Source of the DNA: an uncultured Spartobacteria bacterium
GTDB lineage: Bacteria; Verrucomicrobiota; Verrucomicrobiia; Chthoniobacterales; Terrimicrobiaceae
Assembly: GCA_903915315.1 (NCBI GenBank)
Contig: CAIWSO010000313.1
Coordinates: 1 to 31,531, forward strand
DNA length: 31,531 bases
Reading direction: 5' to 3'
The first letter of the stretch is position 1, and the number at the start of each line of letters is the position of its first letter. Positions 8,908 through 16,848 of the stretch are shown here, piece by piece. The position numbers were made by a program, and so were the translations under genes. The notes under the pieces were generated by a model. It was not told where the DNA came from. It saw only the letters and a list, made by a program, of their open reading frames with translations, and did no database searches.

Positions 8908-10098
8908 CTAGAGCGTTTCGGGGGCTTCCAGTAGCTCCGCAATGCGCTTCAGGAGTCGCCCGGCTGCGCCGCCATCGATCACGCGGTGGTCGAAGCTGAG
9001 AGTGAACTGGGCTTCAATGACGGGAACAAATTTTTCCTGCGTGGCGTCCCACGATGGCACTGTCTGTCCCGCGCCCATACCGAGAAGGATGGTCTGCTCG
9101 GGGAGGGGAATAGGAGTGGCCAGAGTGAGCCCGAATGTGCCGTAATTGGTGATGGTGGCGATTGATCCGCCGGTATCGTTCGCTGGGAGGCGACGCTGCC
9201 GCGCCAATTCGACGAGTCGGTTGTAGCGGGAAACGAGATCATCGAGTGGGAATTGGTCGGCATTCCGAATCACCGGCACAAGAACGCCATCCTCCGCTTC
9301 CACAGCGAAGCCGATATCGACGGAGGGCGGATGAACGATGCGGTCACCGATCAGGCGGCCGGCAGGGGCGCTGTTCTCGCCGAGCGCGATCGCAAGCGCG
9401 CGAAGAGCGTAAAGGGCTGGGCCGGGCTTCGAGGGGTGGCTTTTGCGGTGGGTGAGAAGATTGTCGAGATTGATCGGCCGGCAAACAGTGGCTAGCGGAC
9501 GCGACCAACTGCGGATCATTGCATCGGCTACCGCTTTTCGCATGGGCGAGGCAGGTGTGATTTTGTTGTTCTCGATGCTGCCCATGAAGCGCTCAAGGTC
9601 TTCGATGGTGACCCGTCCCCCTGCACCGCTGCCGGGGATGCCAGCGAGATCCGAGGATCGGAGACCTAGTTCGACCATGCGCGCTTTCATGCGCGGGGAA
9701 AGGTAACTCACGCCGCCTGCATGGGCAGGGACGGGCAGTCCGCCGGGGACAGTTGGCTCGACGGTCTGGGGCTTTGCTGGTGCGGCGGGACGTTTTTTCT
9801 CCGGTTTGTGTTTGGGTGATTCCTCAGTATCGAGGCCAAGGCGAGCGGCTTCCTCGCTGGTCACTTCGATGTGGCCCAAAATGGCGCCGACGGGATAGCT
9901 GATACCAGCTTCAGCCGTGATGCTGACGAGTTGACCGCTGCAGGAGGCCGTGACCGCCATCATGGCCTTGTTGGTCTCGACCTCGATGATGTCGGCATCC
10001 GCCTGCACGGTGTCGCCTTCCTGATGGAGTATGCGGACGATGGTGGCCTCTGCGATGGATTCGCCGAGTTGGGGCATTTGAATGGGTACGAGTGCCAT
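8908..10098 (-). CDS. 2-oxo acid dehydrogenase E2 (dihydrolipoamide acyltransferase)
   Basis: A 396-aa core subunit that moves the acyl group from E1 to CoA. Domains in order: one lipoyl domain (about 3-78) with lipoyl lysine K44 in VETNKAMM; a Pro/Ala/Lys-rich linker (about 92-125); an E1/E3-binding domain (about 129-172, YLSPRMKARMVELG); and the acyltransferase domain (about 185-396) ending in the active-site motif DHRVIDG (H371, D375). The residue before the lipoyl lysine is Asn where many family members have Asp. It lies 6 bases downstream of E1 beta. No E3 (lipoamide dehydrogenase) gene is nearby, so E3 must be encoded elsewhere. The acyl specificity (pyruvate, branched-chain or acetoin) cannot be read from the sequence; pyruvate is the default guess. 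Confidence 0.93.
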   Translation of the reverse strand: MALVPIQMPQLGESIAEATIVRILHQEGDTVQADADIIEVETNKAMMAVTASCSGQLVSITAEAGISYPVGAILGHIEVTSEEAARLGLDTEESPKHKPEKKRPAAPAKPQTVEPTVPGGLPVPAHAGGVSYLSPRMKARMVELGLRSSDLAGIPGSGAGGRVTIEDLERFMGSIENNKITPASPMRKAVADAMIRSWSRPLATVCRPINLDNLLTHRKSHPSKPGPALYALRALAIALGENSAPAGRLIGDRIVHPPSVDIGFAVEAEDGVLVPVIRNADQFPLDDLVSRYNRLVELARQRRLPANDTGGSIATITNYGTFGLTLATPIPLPEQTILLGMGAGQTVPSWDATQEKFVPVIEAQFTLSFDHRVIDGGAAGRLLKRIAELLEAPETL

Positions 10099-10104
10099 GG
10101 TGGT

Positions 10105-11067
10105 TCAGCTAAGTAGCAGGCGCCGGGCTGCGGCGGCTATGGTGGATGCGGTTGGGCGGTGGACGGACCAAAGATCGGGATGGTAGGGGACGGGGGTATC
10201 TTTTGCGTTCACACGCATGGGTGCGACGTCTAAGAGACCGAAGCCCTCAGCGGAAACGCGGGCAATGACTTCGGCGGTGACACCGCCCCAGGGCCATTCT
10301 TCGCTCACGCAAAGGAGGCGGCCGGTTCGGGCCACGGAGGCCAAAATCGTATCCGTGTCGAGTGGCTTGACGCTGCGGAGGTCGACAATCTCGAGTTCGA
10401 ATCCATCCTCGGCGAGTTCCGTTGCGGCGGCGAGAGATTCATGGAGCATGGCGCCGTGGGTGACGATCGTGGCATCGCGACCCGCCCGCGCCAAACGCGC
10501 CTTGCCGATCGGGAGTGATGTCTCGGGAAGCGAATCGGCTTTGAGATGGTTATAAAGGAACTTGTGCTCGCAGAAGATGACGGGGTCATCGAGAGCGACG
10601 GCATCAAACAGCATGGTATAGGCGTCCTCGACCGTGGCAGGGGTGAGTACGACCAAGCCGGGGTAGTGGGCATAGAGCGCCTCCATGCTCTGACTGTGAA
10701 AGGGTCCGCCTCCAGAGGTGCCTCCCGAGGGGAGGCGTACCACGATCGGGCAGGGAACACCCGTTCTGTAGTACAGGGTCGCTGCGTGATTCACGATTTG
10801 GTTGAGTCCGCAGGTGGAAAAATCCGCAAACTGCATTTCCACGATCGGCCGCATGCCTTCGATCGCTGCGCCTATCGCCATTCCGACGATGGCGTCCTCA
10901 CTCAGCGGGGCATCAAAAACGCGACCCGGAAATTCTTTGGAGAGATTTTTGGTGGCTTTGAATGCGCCGCCGAAGCTTCCGATATCCTGGCCGTAGAGAA
11001 AAACCCGGGGGTCGGTGGCGAGGGCCTTCTGTTGAGCAAGGCGAATGGCTTCTAGATAAGTGATCAT
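10105..11067 (-). CDS. 2-oxo acid dehydrogenase E1 component, beta subunit
   Basis: A 320-aa transketolase-like beta subunit that pairs with E1 alpha to decarboxylate the 2-oxo acid. It opens with the family pattern MITYLEAIRLAQQKAL and continues with FLYGQDIG and FDAPLSEDAIVGMAIGAA. The C-terminal domain carries the family VDLRSVKPLDTDTI segment near residue 240. Length and features match PdhB/AcoB/BkdA2-type proteins. The ATG at 11065-11067 overlaps the TGA of E1 alpha (4-base overlap), so the two subunits are probably made in equal amounts by coupled translation. E2 follows after 6 bases. Confidence 0.93.
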   Translation of the reverse strand: MITYLEAIRLAQQKALATDPRVFLYGQDIGSFGGAFKATKNLSKEFPGRVFDAPLSEDAIVGMAIGAAIEGMRPIVEMQFADFSTCGLNQIVNHAATLYYRTGVPCPIVVRLPSGGTSGGGPFHSQSMEALYAHYPGLVVLTPATVEDAYTMLFDAVALDDPVIFCEHKFLYNHLKADSLPETSLPIGKARLARAGRDATIVTHGAMLHESLAAATELAEDGFELEIVDLRSVKPLDTDTILASVARTGRLLCVSEEWPWGGVTAEVIARVSAEGFGLLDVAPMRVNAKDTPVPYHPDLWSVHRPTASTIAAAARRLLLS

Positions 11068-12074
11068 GATGTGGCGTAATGCTCACGGTATTCCGGACAG
11101 GAGAGCGCCGCCCAGTCGTCCTCTTCGGGATCGGGTGTTGGTTCGCGGCGGACGCGGTCAGCGGTGGAGTTGACTTCCGTCTCGACCTCGCGGCGCCAAG
11201 ACGCGTGTTCCTCTGCGGTCGCCCACTTTTGCTCGAGGATGTGGTGTTCGGCAATGGCGAGGCAGTCTCCACCGAGCGGAGAAGCTTTCAATTTGGGATC
11301 GACGTATTGACCATCATCATGCTCGCCATGGCCGACGAGGCGTAAAAGGTCGGCGACGACGAGTTGGGGGCCGCCACCCTCGCGGGCGTTCTGAACTGCA
11401 CGGCGAAGCGTTTGCAGGCAATCCAATAGATTTGTTCCATCCGCCTTGTGGCCGACAACGCCGTATCCAGTGGCTTTGTCCAAGAGATCTGCGCAAGCGT
11501 ATTGGCGGGAATTCGGTGTCGAGTAGGCATACTGGTTATTGGCCACCACGACGACGAGGGGGAGCTTTTCCACAGCGGCGGCGTTGAGGCCCTCGTGAAA
11601 GGCTCCGGTCGATGTGCCTCCATCGCCGATGCAGGTCGCGCCGACGACGCCACTCTCGCCCTTGAGGCGCCGTGCAAAAAGGGCACCGGAAACAGCGGGG
11701 ATCATGGCACCCAGATGGCTGATCATGGCGTAGTAGCCATCGCGGGGACGCCCACGGTGGATATTTCCATCCCTGCCCCGCATGGAGCCGAGTTGAGATC
11801 CGAGATAGGTGCGGAGCGTATCAAGAACGGTGTCACCGAATGCCAAGCGGCCGGCCTGATCGCGGATGAGGGGGGCAAAGATATCGCCTCGGTGGAGATG
11901 GATGCCGACCGAGACGCTCAAGGCTTCCTGTCCGCGACCGAGAAAGACACCGCCTTTGATCATTCCCGCCCGATAGAGGCTCGCCAGCTTTTCCTCCAGC
12001 ACACGGGACAGAAGCATAATGCGGTAGGCCTTGATATAATCGGCCTGAGTTACAGCGGCGCTCGTCTTTGGCAT
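11064..12074 (-). CDS. 2-oxo acid dehydrogenase E1 component, alpha subunit (thiamine-diphosphate dependent)
   Basis: A 336-aa subunit with the thiamine-diphosphate motif: GDG at about 150-152 and NN at about 179-180 (GDGGTSTGAFHEGLN ... ANNQYAYSTP). The GRGQEALSVSVG and GHGEHDDGQYV segments are typical of the alpha subunit of heterodimeric E1s (pyruvate, branched-chain and acetoin dehydrogenases). The ATG at 12072-12074 is preferred over an in-frame GTG six bases upstream. Neither start has a Shine-Dalgarno at a useful distance: a GGAGG lies about 30 bases upstream. A -10-like TATAAA would place the transcript start at or near this ATG. It is the first gene of a five-gene run (E1 alpha, E1 beta, E2, CAAX-like protease, nadE), with a 62-base gap after the MscS-type gene. 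Confidence 0.93.
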   Translation of the reverse strand: MPKTSAAVTQADYIKAYRIMLLSRVLEEKLASLYRAGMIKGGVFLGRGQEALSVSVGIHLHRGDIFAPLIRDQAGRLAFGDTVLDTLRTYLGSQLGSMRGRDGNIHRGRPRDGYYAMISHLGAMIPAVSGALFARRLKGESGVVGATCIGDGGTSTGAFHEGLNAAAVEKLPLVVVVANNQYAYSTPNSRQYACADLLDKATGYGVVGHKADGTNLLDCLQTLRRAVQNAREGGGPQLVVADLLRLVGHGEHDDGQYVDPKLKASPLGGDCLAIAEHHILEQKWATAEEHASWRREVETEVNSTADRVRREPTPDPEEDDWAALSCPEYREHYATS

Positions 12075-12081
12075 TTGCACG

Positions 12082-12111
12082 TTTATATGAAAAACTTGCG
12101 GCCTCCTGCAA
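12082..12111 (-). promoter_or_regulatory. candidate promoter for the 2-oxo acid dehydrogenase operon
   Basis: On the minus strand: a -10-like TATAAA (12082-12087, 5 of 6), an 18-base spacer, and a weak -35 TTGCAG (12106-12111, 3 of 6). The predicted start point is about 7 bases after the -10 box, at or within a few bases of the ATG at 12074, which would make the message leaderless or nearly so. Only the -10 element is convincing. Confidence 0.3.
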
Positions 12112-12136
12112 ACATTCGTTGCGTTGAGATGTGTTT

Positions 12137-14389
12137 TTAATGGGCTGCGGGCGGCAGAACCTGCACGGAAATCGGCGTTGCCGTGGCGAGATGAATGTCT
12201 CGTTGGGGAAATGCCAGGCTGATGCCGGCGGCACTCAACGCATTGTAAATCGAGAGCCTCAGCTCGCTCGGTACGCGATTGGCCGTTCCGATAACTTGTT
12301 TATCGACCCAGTAAAGTAGGCGGAGAACGATGGAGTCAGCGCCAAAGTCGTGAAAAAACACGTTTGTATCGCTGTTTTTTAAAACATCCGGATGCGATTT
12401 GGCGATCTGGGCAATGATTTCAAGGGCCTTCTCGACCGGGGAAGTGTAGCTGATTCCAACGAGGATTTCCTGCCGGACGTGACTGTCGGTGAGGGTCCAA
12501 TTCACCACGGTGCCTTGAAGGATAATGCTGTTCGGAATGAGGATTTCGACGCCGTCGGCGCGACGGAGTTGCGAGCAACGGGTGCCGATTGAGGTCACTG
12601 TTCCGGCATAGGCGCCCACATCGATGATGTCGCCGATGCGAATCGGGCGCTCAAAAAGGAGGATGATGCCGCTGATCAGATTGTTGACGAGTTGCTGGGA
12701 ACCAAATCCTACGGCGATCGCGGCCGCGCCCCCAAGCAGGGCGAAAATGGTGAGGGGAATCTTCACTACGGCCAGCGCGACAAGGCTGATGCAAACGAGA
12801 AGAAAGGCATTGCTGAACTTTTGAATGATGGCGCCGGTATTCGCATCCAACGAAAACCGGGCACTGAGGCGGGCTCGGATCCATCGACTGGAGGCGGCGG
12901 AAATCAGGCCGCCGAGGATGAGAATAAGGAGGGCCGTTAGCATCATCCCCAGAGTCACTGGGCTGGGGCGCTGGATAACCTCGCCGTTGATGAAAACCGA
13001 ATCGTTGAGATGGAAGATTTCGGTATTCCACAATGTTCCTATCTCTCCACCCAGCGAGGCCGCCGCGACATTGAGTTTTTGCCCCATGTTCAATTGACCC
13101 CTTCGCTCGGTGAGATCGGCATTGGCCAGAGTGAGGAGCTGTACCAGATGGTCAAATTCGGTTTCCCATTTCGACAGAGCCGCATCTTCTTGGGTGAAAT
13201 ATTTTTCCACCAACGGCCTAATGGTGTCCGGAGCCTTCTGATTCGGGTCGTCGAGTAGAGCCTGTGCGGCTCGGCGGCGCTCTTGGGTCTTTGCATTCAG
13301 GTTGGCGATGAGGGGGTGCCAGGTCTGCACATCCTGCATGCGGTCATTCACGGCCCTTGCGGTTTTTTCAAAGGACTTCGGGTCGCTGGTGTTCCAGATA
13401 TCGTGCCGCGCCTGCCAGATTTGAGAACGAATCAGAAGACCGATCCGGCGATACTCGGAGATTTGGATTTGATTTTCCAGTCCCTGCATGAGGAGGGAGC
13501 TGAGCTCTGGGTAGCGGCGAAAGGTGCCTGAGGAGGGCAGGGACTTGACTTGATTCTCGAGATCCTTGGCAGTTTGGGCGCTCTCGGCCTCATCCTTCTG
13601 GGCCTGTTCCCGTTTGGCATTCAGCAATCCAGTAGGAAAAACTACATACCCTTTGAGGTGGTCCAAATATTTGTTGGCCATTTTGATGCGGGCTTTCTGA
13701 AGTTTCATGTCCGCATGGAGGAACGACGAGTCGGTGCGGGCTTGGTGCTCGGCATAGGCGACTGCTACCCGAAGATCCTGTAGCTTTCGTTGCCACGCCA
13801 ACTGGGGGGTGGCGGGGGTGCCGGTGCTCTGAAGGACTTGGAGTTCGGACTGGGCTTTTTTTAGTTCCTCAAAAGAAATCCGGTTTTGCTCGGTACGGGA
13901 CTCGGCGATTTTTTCTAATGCCGCAAGCCAGTTCAGGGCCTGCCAGAGGTCAAGGCGGGCTGAGTCAAAAGCATCGAGCCCTGAATCGGCGTTGATGACG
14001 GGCGGCTTGAAGTTGGCTATTGCGGCCTCCGCTTCGGCGGTTTGGGAGAGGAAGGCCTGCGTTCTCTTGGCCTGCTTCTCCTTGGATGTCTTCATTTCCA
14101 CGATCTGCCCGAGCAGGTGGAGGTAGTCGCGGAATTCTTCGGGGGTCGCGGGTTCGTTTTTTTGGAATCCCTCGAATCCTTCATCTAGGGCTCTTGTGAG
14201 CATGTCGGCGTAGTCCGGTTCGAGTGGGGTGGGAGTGGGGTTCGATGCGGCGGTTGGGGTGGGAGCGGGCGAGGTGGCGGGGTCTTGGGCTAGGCTTGAT
14301 CCCGGCAGGAAGGCCATGGCGATACTCAGAGAAATCGCGGAGGGGAAAAAATACCGCAATGTGGATTTATGAAGATTTCCTATTGTCAC
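12137..14389 (-). CDS. large MscS-family mechanosensitive channel with periplasmic coiled-coil region
   Basis: A 750-aa inner-membrane channel protein. It has a signal peptide (hydrophobic stretch about 13-34, ending SLAQ), a Pro/Thr-rich linker, and a long helical, charge-rich region (about 50-460) likely to be periplasmic, as in MscK/YbdG-size homologues. A first membrane helix at about 478-500 is followed by further helices and the pore helix with the Gly/Ala-rich AAAIAVGFGSQQLVNNLISG stretch typical of MscS TM3. The cytoplasmic beta and alpha/beta vestibule (about 580-725) includes RPIRIGDIIDV and ILIPNSIILQGTVVNWT. Such channels release solutes on hypo-osmotic shock. The start is a GTG at 14387-14389; the next in-frame ATG (14317) would cut into the signal peptide. 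It lies 62 bases upstream of E1 alpha on the same strand. Confidence 0.93.
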   Translation of the reverse strand: MTIGNLHKSTLRYFFPSAISLSIAMAFLPGSSLAQDPATSPAPTPTAASNPTPTPLEPDYADMLTRALDEGFEGFQKNEPATPEEFRDYLHLLGQIVEMKTSKEKQAKRTQAFLSQTAEAEAAIANFKPPVINADSGLDAFDSARLDLWQALNWLAALEKIAESRTEQNRISFEELKKAQSELQVLQSTGTPATPQLAWQRKLQDLRVAVAYAEHQARTDSSFLHADMKLQKARIKMANKYLDHLKGYVVFPTGLLNAKREQAQKDEAESAQTAKDLENQVKSLPSSGTFRRYPELSSLLMQGLENQIQISEYRRIGLLIRSQIWQARHDIWNTSDPKSFEKTARAVNDRMQDVQTWHPLIANLNAKTQERRRAAQALLDDPNQKAPDTIRPLVEKYFTQEDAALSKWETEFDHLVQLLTLANADLTERRGQLNMGQKLNVAAASLGGEIGTLWNTEIFHLNDSVFINGEVIQRPSPVTLGMMLTALLILILGGLISAASSRWIRARLSARFSLDANTGAIIQKFSNAFLLVCISLVALAVVKIPLTIFALLGGAAAIAVGFGSQQLVNNLISGIILLFERPIRIGDIIDVGAYAGTVTSIGTRCSQLRRADGVEILIPNSIILQGTVVNWTLTDSHVRQEILVGISYTSPVEKALEIIAQIAKSHPDVLKNSDTNVFFHDFGADSIVLRLLYWVDKQVIGTANRVPSELRLSIYNALSAAGISLAFPQRDIHLATATPISVQVLPPAAH

Positions 14390-14410
14390 AACTTAAAAGA
14401 ACGTTACTAT
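14383..14410 (+). promoter_or_regulatory. candidate sigma70-type promoter for rpmE
   Basis: TTGTCA (14383-14388, 5 of 6), a 16-base spacer, and TACTAT (14405-14410, 4 of 6). The -10 box runs into the ATG at 14409, so if the promoter is real that ATG is not transcribed. The start point near 14417 leaves about 10 bases before the ATG at 14427. Confidence 0.45.
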
Positions 14411-14426
14411 GCACACCCTTTTACAA

Positions 14427-14654
14427 ATGAAGCCAGAAATTCATCCCAACTACGAGGAGTCCGTCATTGTGTGTGCGTGCGGCGCAACCTATCACACCCG
14501 CTCCACCCGTCAAAACATCAAACTCGGCATCTGTGCCGCTTGCCATCCGTTTTTCACGGGTGAACAAAAATTTGTGGATACGGCCGGCCGTGTTGACAAA
14601 TTCATGCGCCGATACGGCACAGTGCGCGCTCCCCGCGCCGTCAAAAAAGCCTAA
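14427..14654 (+). CDS. rpmE: 50S ribosomal protein bL31, zinc-binding form
   Basis: A 75-aa ribosomal protein that starts MKPEIHPNY, the usual bL31 N-terminus. The four zinc ligands of the C+ form are C16, C18, C36 and C39 (CACG ... CAAC), followed by the conserved HPFFTGEQKFVDTAGRVDKF block. An in-frame ATG at 14409 would add six residues, but it overlaps the predicted -10 box and does not fit the family start, so 14427 is chosen. No Shine-Dalgarno is visible. The gene ends just before a strong intrinsic terminator and is divergent from the MscS-type gene, with fewer than 40 bases between the starts. Confidence 0.96.
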   Translation: MKPEIHPNYEESVIVCACGATYHTRSTRQNIKLGICAACHPFFTGEQKFVDTAGRVDKFMRRYGTVRAPRAVKKA

Positions 14655-14673
14655 CTCGGATTTTATTTTATCA

Positions 14674-14712
14674 ACGGTAAACAGGCTCGCTGCCTGTTTA
14701 CCGTTTTTGTTT
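14674..14712 (+). terminator. intrinsic terminator between rpmE and prfA
   Basis: A perfect 13-bp stem (14674-14686 pairing with 14692-14704) with a 5-base loop, followed by a T-rich tract (GTTTTTGTTT). This is a textbook rho-independent terminator for rpmE. Its T-tract ends only 4 bases before the prfA ATG at 14717, so it also occupies the place where a prfA promoter or ribosome-binding site would normally be. Confidence 0.9.
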
Positions 14713-14716
14713 ACCT

Positions 14717-15793
14717 ATGGATTTTGAACCGTTGATCGAGCGCAAGCGGCGACGTTTCGAGGAGCTGGAGCGCGAGATCGCCTCGCCCGACCTCTTCGAT
14801 AATGCCCGCCGCGCGAGGGAGGTTCTGCGTGAGCACGGCTCCACTAGAGAGTTGCTCGAAGTTTGGAGCCGCTTTGAGAAGGCCTCTCGCGAAATCGTCG
14901 AAAACCGCGAACTGGCCTCTAGTGAGGACAAGGAAATGGCGGCGATGGCGAAAGAGGAAATCACTCGTTTGGAATCGGAGGTCACGTCCCTCGAGCGCGC
15001 CGTCCAAGTGGCGCTCCTTCCGCCCGAGCCCGATGAGGATCGTGACGCCATCATGGAAATCCGCGCTGGCACTGGCGGCACCGAGGCGGCCCTTTTTGCC
15101 GCTGATCTGTATCGCATGTATTGCCGATACGCCGATTCCTTGGGGCTGAAGGTCGAAGAGTTGGAGTCCAGTCCCGCCGATCTCGGGGGCTTTCGTGAAA
15201 TCATTTTCCGTATTTCTGGAACCTCTGTTTTCCGCCGTTTCCGGTATGAAAGCGGTGTTCATCGCGTGCAGCGCGTTCCCGCCACGGAGGCGCAGGGCCG
15301 CATCCATACATCAACGGCGACAGTCGCCGTTTTGCCCGAGGCCGAGGAGGTGGACATCGAATTACGCCCCGAGGATATTCGGATCGAGGTTTGTCGAGCA
15401 GGTGGACCCGGTGGACAGGGCGTGAATACGACGGACTCGGCCGTGCAGGTCATGTATATTCCGACCGGTCGTATCGTTCGATGCCAGGATGGTCGCAGTC
15501 AGCAAAAAAACAAAGAGGCCGCATTGAAAATCCTGCGCTCCCGATTGCTTGAGGACAAGCGGCGCGAGGAAGAAGCCAAATACTCCGCTCATCGCAAGAG
15601 CCTCATCGGAGGTGGTGGACGTGAAGAAAAAATCCGGACCTACAACTTCTCCGAGAATCGTGTCACCGACCATCGAATCAAAGTTTCCCTTTACTCACTC
15701 GACCGTTTTCTCGGCGGCGAGGTGGGCGAATTGATTGATGCGCTTCAAGCTAGCGATATCGAGCAGCGCCTCAAGGATTCCGGTATTGCTTGA
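14717..15793 (+). CDS. prfA: peptide chain release factor 1
   Basis: A 358-aa translation release factor that reads UAA and UAG. The codon-recognition tripeptide is PAT (P188-A189-T190), which marks it as RF1 rather than RF2. The peptidyl-tRNA hydrolysis motif is GGQ (232-234, within GGPGGQGVNTTDSAV). The N-terminal domain is a charged helical bundle and the length is normal (E. coli 360 aa). The ATG at 14717 gives the expected N-terminus but has no Shine-Dalgarno: the 40 bases before it are the rpmE terminator. Expression therefore probably depends on read-through from rpmE, or on a promoter inside rpmE. Confidence 0.97.
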   Translation: MDFEPLIERKRRRFEELEREIASPDLFDNARRAREVLREHGSTRELLEVWSRFEKASREIVENRELASSEDKEMAAMAKEEITRLESEVTSLERAVQVALLPPEPDEDRDAIMEIRAGTGGTEAALFAADLYRMYCRYADSLGLKVEELESSPADLGGFREIIFRISGTSVFRRFRYESGVHRVQRVPATEAQGRIHTSTATVAVLPEAEEVDIELRPEDIRIEVCRAGGPGGQGVNTTDSAVQVMYIPTGRIVRCQDGRSQQKNKEAALKILRSRLLEDKRREEEAKYSAHRKSLIGGGGREEKIRTYNFSENRVTDHRIKVSLYSLDRFLGGEVGELIDALQASDIEQRLKDSGIA

Positions 15794-15909
15794 TGGAAAT
15801 TTGGTTGCAGATTCCGGCAGTCGCCGCTGTCGTGACATTTATTTGCCACAATAATACGGGATCGAGCCTTGATTTGGATTGAATTCGAAATCGGGATTCT
15901 GCATTTTCA

Positions 15910-16548
15910 ATGAAAACTATGTCGTTTCCTCGGATGCTGCCCTTTCATGCCGTCACTATTCTGTGTGCCCTATGCGCCTTCATTGGCGGTTCTTTGGCGC
16001 AGGAGGTCGGCTTGGTCTCCGAGGCTAAACCGAAGGAGTCCCCGAAGCCCGAAAAAAAAGCGGATTCCGCCCTTGTTCATGAGGACGTTCTAGCGAGGGC
16101 CACGCCTGAGAATATTTCCGTTGTGGTTACGATATCCAGTCAGCGGGTTCATTTGAAAGTGGGCGAGGAAATCGCGATCGATGCCCCGGTTTCCTCAGGG
16201 CGACGCGCAGAGTGGACTCCCAAGGGGGGCTTTGTGATTGTGCAAAAAACAGTCAACCACCGCTCGACGCTTTACGGAAGTTTTGTGAGTACGGAAGGGC
16301 GCACAGTTAAATCCAATGCAAATAGCAGGACAGATGTTCCTCCCGATGGGGCCTCTTTTGTCGGAGCACCCATGAAGTGGTTTATGCGACTGGGGAGCCA
16401 TGCTCAGGATTACACCACATTTGGGATGCATGCTGGCAAGTTGCCAGGCTATCCAGCTTCTCATGGGTGTATTCGTCTGCCAGAGCGGATAGCGAAGCTG
16501 ATTTTTGAAAAAGCTAAAATTGGCACGCCAGTGATGATTTTGGAGTGA
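15910..16548 (+). CDS. L,D-transpeptidase (YkuD domain), exported
   Basis: A 212-aa exported protein: signal peptide about 1-31 (ending SLAQ), a Lys/Pro/Glu-rich linker (about 38-52), then a YkuD catalytic domain (about 68-212). The catalytic motif is intact: H174 in FGMHAG and C187 in SHGCIRLP. These enzymes form 3-3 crosslinks in peptidoglycan or attach lipoproteins to it; which reaction applies here cannot be told. It follows prfA after a 116-base gap in which I see no clear terminator or promoter. It converges on the small lipoprotein/coiled-coil pair, which is also envelope-related. Confidence 0.94.
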   Translation: MKTMSFPRMLPFHAVTILCALCAFIGGSLAQEVGLVSEAKPKESPKPEKKADSALVHEDVLARATPENISVVVTISSQRVHLKVGEEIAIDAPVSSGRRAEWTPKGGFVIVQKTVNHRSTLYGSFVSTEGRTVKSNANSRTDVPPDGASFVGAPMKWFMRLGSHAQDYTTFGMHAGKLPGYPASHGCIRLPERIAKLIFEKAKIGTPVMILE

Positions 16549-16562
16549 GTTTGAAAGGCGCC

Positions 16563-16585
16563 ACGCTCTCCGGTGAGGGGAGCGT
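16563..16585. terminator. hairpin between convergent genes, possible terminator
   Basis: A 9-bp stem with one G-U pair (ACGCTCTCC pairing with GGGGAGCGT) and a 5-base loop, 14 bases after the L,D-transpeptidase stop and before the convergent lipoprotein gene. It lacks a T-run on the plus side (AAAAAC follows) and has only TTT a few bases on in the other direction, so it is a plausible but not classic terminator. Confidence 0.4.
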
Positions 16586-16665
16586 AAAAACAGATTGCCT
16601 CAAATTTGATCTATTGGAAACAGATCAAGCTCCGCAGAAGGGAAGCGAATTTTGATGCTGGGAGT

Positions 16666-16848
16666 CTAGCGACTTCCTTGCATCGCAGAACCGAGTGCGC
16701 CACCGCCCTCCCAAGATTGGGGGCGATTCCAAGGAAGAGAACTTCCTGCATGTTGCGCTGATTCCTCTTCGGTTGCGCAGCTGACGAGTCCGCCGGCGGC
16801 AATAAGAATAAGGAGGCTATTCCTCAGGATTTTTAAAGATAACTTCAT
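16666..16848 (-). CDS. small lipoprotein
   Basis: A 60-aa protein starting MKLSLKILRNSLLILIAAGG with a lipobox LVSC (Cys about residue 23), followed by a short acidic stretch and a tail SSLPWNRPQSWEGGG. It should be lipidated and anchored in the outer or inner membrane. I recall tails of the PWNRPxSWEGGG type in other small verrucomicrobial lipoproteins, but could not search. The frame is open to 16902, but the ATG at 16846-16848 gives a proper lipoprotein signal. With that start it overlaps the 3' end of the coiled-coil gene by 32 bases, so the two are probably co-expressed. No known domain; function unknown. Confidence 0.7.
   Translation of the reverse strand: MKLSLKILRNSLLILIAAGGLVSCATEEESAQHAGSSLPWNRPQSWEGGGALGSAMQGSR

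Noticed and set aside
11448..12140. 230-codon plus-strand frame opposite E1 alpha
   Set aside because: The minus strand carries the complete thiamine-diphosphate motif; the plus frame resembles nothing.
15794..15909. Possible promoter in the prfA to L,D-transpeptidase gap
   Set aside because: TAATAC and TTGCCA-like hexamers are present but not at workable spacing.
16586..16627. Repeated AAACAGAT and a short GATCT/AGATC inverted repeat after the L,D-transpeptidase
   Set aside because: Too short and imperfect to call an attachment site or operator.
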